64,000 nucleotides of DNA, taken from assembly GCF_900880675.1 (NCBI RefSeq), contig NC_044209.1:24890553-24954552 (forward strand), written 5' to 3'. Numbering within the stretch: position 1 is the first letter of the stretch; every line of letters starts with the position of its first letter. Shown piece by piece: positions 61,301-64,000 of the stretch. A program made the translations under genes and the position numbers. A model generated the notes under the pieces. That model was not told where the DNA came from. It made no database searches and saw only the letters and a program-made list of their open reading frames with translations. Source of the DNA: Sparus aurata. Lineage: Eukaryota; Chordata; Actinopteri; Spariformes; Sparidae.

Positions 61301-61789
61301 CAAACCTCTGTTTAACAGTCTGTAGGGTCACACAGTGTACTCCTCTCATTATTTGTTCTGTATGTACATTGCAGGGAGTTCTTCTGACTTCAGCGTACAT
61401 TAGTTAATACTGGCAGGAGCAGGCAACCAAATTATAAAGGAACGATTTCCTCGACGTAATGTGTTGCGGGAACAAGCCCCAACGGCAGCATGCCCCGACA
61501 CGCGTGGACCGGAAGGGTCCGTTCATCGCTTCTTGCAGCTTTTTATTTAGAATATCTTTTTATATAAATTACACAAAAGACAAAGAAAATATTATATGTT
61601 TTACCTATTCCTGCCATAAGCGATCATATTGACCGCATATCATTTCGCAGGGTTTCATTGTTAAATTTTTTGGGCAGTTTACTGCTTTCATTGGTCTCCA
61701 GCTGTGCGTCTTTACAAATTTACTTGTAAGTTCATTATTATATAGTTGTATTATTTAGCCTGGTTGGCACCATGGGCAAACAAAAATGG

Positions 61790-62415
61790 GAGTTGCCCCC
61801 TCTGTGAAACAGCAAGCGGAGCTGTTCAACATGAAGCTGCTGACTTCAGGTGACTCTGACTGTGTACCAGGGAAAGCCGAGGAAGAATGTCTGCATTCTG
61901 AGCACCGTGCACACAGCTGTGGGCACCTTTAATGGGGCGAAGGCAAAGCCAGAGTGTATTATGTACTATAACAACACGGAGTATGGCATGGACGTCCCAG
62001 ACCAGATGGCGAGGGCGTACTCCGTCAAAGGCGGTATGCGAGGATGGCCAGTGGCGGTCTCCCCGACCTGGCTGGGATCAATGGTCGCATCTTATTCAAG
62101 GAGCGCACCAGCAGCAGGAGAGCCCGTAGGAAGTTCCTGCAGCAACTGGCAGCGGAGCTGAGGGCAGAATACATGGAGGGGAAAGGGGCCGCGCGACAGT
62201 TGGCACAAGGGGGGCAGCAGCGGAAACAACCACCGCAGCAGCAGCAGACACAGACACGGAGGCAATGCTGGTCCGAAAGAGCTGCAAACAGAACAAAACA
62301 TCGGACACTTGAAATGCCACAAGCCTGTGTGTGGAAATTGTGTGAGGAGAGCGGCGGTAATCTGTGTAGATGTGTGACCATCGATCGCAACGGCTCTTTT
62401 TTGTTTTTGTTTTAG
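61790..62415 (+). pseudogene. piggyBac transposase C-terminal fragment (PGBD4-like)
   Basis: Reads TVYQGKPRKNVCILSTVHTA and then YYNNTEYGMDVPDQMARAYS, the conserved region around the third catalytic aspartate of piggyBac transposases (the D-x2-DQM block). RWPVAV-type sequence follows, and after a frameshift LAGINGRILFKE. A cysteine-rich tail (KCHKPVCGNCVRRAAVICVD) in yet another frame matches the C-terminal zinc-binding domain. At least two frameshifts and no upstream catalytic region make it a dead fragment. Confidence 0.85.
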
Positions 62416-63160
62416 ATCAGCTCGTTTCCAGCTTTTCCGATTATTTTTTTAAAATTATTATTATATGTTATTAAGTGTTAAAATAAAATGTTTCATAATC
62501 AAATTAGTCACTTTTAATTGTTAATTTCCGTGTTCTGAGTTTTCTCTATTAAAATCTTGTGTAAATATATGCAATAATTACGGTTTACTATGTGTGATGC
62601 TATGAATATTGATAAATGTAAAATTAAACTTGTTAGAATGTACATTTTGGTGTTATTTATTTATTTATTTTTTAAATATCATGACACTATGAATGTATTC
62701 ATCACTCAATTGGGTATTTACACTGAACAAAAAAATAAATGCTTTTGTTTTTGCTCCCATTTTTCATGAGCTGAACCACTAGCGGAACAAATCAGAGCCG
62801 GGGTGGGGCAATTGACAGGGCCCTTTAAACCCAAATAATAAAGCTCATGATAACATCATTTTACGACATACACATGCCCGCAACAGCGGGGCTTACAAGC
62901 TCCGGCACCACGGAGAGCAACTATGTCATTTGGAAGTCCATCAAGCAGACGTGAAGTATAACAAACCAAGAGAACAGCAAAATCATTAGGCTACATGAAT
63001 ATTTCAAAGCAGTTCAGCACCACGGATAGCGACCGCATCATTTTGACACCCGCTTTAACTATTTCAACTCAGAGCCTGTATCAGTAGCTATAAAGTTTAG
63101 TAAAACTGGCACAGCGGCCCACATGTTCACAAACACAATTTCAATATGAAGTAGCCTACT
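62416..63160. other. AT-rich intergenic DNA with repeat fragments
   Basis: No gene. About 62718-62780 (CACTGAACAAAAAAATAAAT, then TTTTGCTCCCATTTTTCATG) resembles a common fish dispersed repeat. GGCACCACGGAGAGCAAC (62904) and CAGCACCACGGATAGCGAC (63014) echo the motif at 60083. Confidence 0.4.
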
Positions 63161-63166
63161 ATAGGC

Positions 63167-63547
63167 CTACTCACCACTATTTGAAGGGCATACGACGAGC
63201 CTTGCGCTCCGCGAACTTATCCACGATGCTCTGTATGTCCATTTTTTCTTTGCTCTCTCATTCTCTATGGACAACATGGCAAGTCCACTCAGTCTCTCCT
63301 GTCCCACTGTGCTCCTCAAGTGGTTTTTAATGAGTTTTAACTTGGAGAATGAGTGCTCAGAGGTTGCAACAGTGACGGGAAGAGTCAAAAATAAAAGGAG
63401 GGCGGTGCAAACATCACTGAATGTAGAAGTTACTGCTGGGTGGTTGACAAGGAGCATTTTTGCCAGATCCGCAACAGACTTTTGCTTTGTCATCTGGTCC
63501 CTGAAAGAGCTTTGCCGCTCCACTTTTATGTTTATATGAAGTGCCAC
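63167..63547 (-). pseudogene. hAT transposase C-terminal dimerisation domain (ZMYM1-like)
   Basis: A continuous minus-strand frame of 126 residues reads LLLFLTLPVTVATSEHSFSK and then LIKNHLRSTVGQERLSGLAM, the hallmark hAT C-terminal dimerisation motif (LPVT.A..ERSFS..K.IK..LRS). The frame breaks after SIENERAKK. The rest of the transposase is absent or spliced from elsewhere. The repeated CACCACGGA motif nearby may be its subterminal sequence. Confidence 0.88.
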
Positions 63548-64000
63548 TCATGTTAACTTAGTCCGTAAAAATCTGTTGACAAGTGACTGATGATGACGTT
63601 GGTGGACGGTTGGTGAAGAGTTTTACCCAAAATACACTTGAAGACAATATCGGTGATCCACTTGTAAATTTGCGCGTCATAGAGTTAAATGTGAGAGTGA
63701 CAATAAAGCCAGTCATGCAGCACAACATTTTATTCAATATTTTACACCTACTACATCACTAAAGTCAGTCGGTCTTGTAAAGTTTTTAGCAACCATGACT
63801 CAGTCCTGACTGGGGCAACCTATATAACCCCTGTATGAATCTGCATGACAGATGATATTAAGCAGGCTGTGCCCATACTCCGGGCTCCTCTGGGCACAAG
63901 TCATGGGTTAGCCCGCCTTCTCCAGCTCTCTTGAGCCGTGGTAGAGGCCAGCTTCCTCAAGTCCTACCTCCTATCTGGGCCCCTCTGGGGCCAGGGGCGT
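63548..64000. other. Right window edge, no gene seen
   Basis: No recognisable frame or repeat end. The last 150 bp (CTCCGGGCTCCTCTGGGCAC and similar CCCCTCTGGGGCC text) are GC-richer and may begin another repeat that leaves the window. Confidence 0.4.

Noticed and set aside
62044..62415. A Gln-rich novel protein
   Set aside because: It is a frameshifted continuation of the piggyBac C-terminus; the CAG run gives the glutamines.

Overview
The window is teleost-like nuclear DNA. It carries a head-to-tail array of four fast skeletal muscle myosin heavy chain (MyHC) genes, all on the + strand, separated by intergenic DNA dense in transposons. Support for this reading: canonical GT-AG exons give a vertebrate sarcomeric MyHC; the mobile DNA (piggyBac, hAT, Ty3/gypsy, fish-type LINEs, TTAA MITEs, long CA and TA tracts) is of the kinds common in fish genomes. 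The species cannot be named from this sequence alone. Exon numbers below follow gene C: exons 1-2 are noncoding, exon 3 holds the ATG, exon 41 holds the stop.

Layout. (A) 1-5540 is the tail half (exons 23-41, open) of a MyHC gene that enters from the left. (B) 8857-19620 is a second copy with an open motor and neck (exons 3-22). Its tail carries an 88-bp deletion, an in-frame stop and a 1-bp insertion, and exons 37-41 are gone: a hAT-like fragment joins intron 36 directly to the 3'UTR. (C) 32624-43977 is complete; the 39 coding exons I traced sum to 5823 nt, or 1940 residues plus stop. (D) 53171-59100 is a heavily decayed copy that keeps its promoter and most motor and neck exons, then stops inside intron 22. 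At least one and probably two of the four (A and C) look functional, which fits birth-and-death evolution of a tandem family.

Intergenic DNA. All three spacers share an old antisense Ty3/gypsy pol remnant and a homologous 5' flank, so the duplicated unit already contained them. Later insertions then made the spacers different. A-B has a LINE with a clean 8-bp target duplication. B-C has a 9.4-kb nest bounded by piggyBac-like ends and holding a TTAA MITE, a CGATAT-rich TIR element with a hAT inside, and a second gypsy element whose LTR is split by a hAT that is itself split by another hAT. C-D has a second copy of the TTAA MITE, LTR-like pieces, a LINE split by a hAT-Charlie fragment, and another copy of the GC-rich hAT. 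Downstream of D the array ends in a short-repeat array, a dispersed repeat with four CTCF-like motifs, and piggyBac and hAT transposase fragments.

How the genes work together: sarcomeric MyHCs dimerise through the coiled-coil tail and assemble into thick filaments. Tandem copies with near-identical exons and similar TATA promoters are expected to share muscle-specific regulation. The visible differences lie in surface loop 1, the proximal promoter and tail integrity. No prokaryotic features, CRISPR array, rRNA or functional tRNA was seen.
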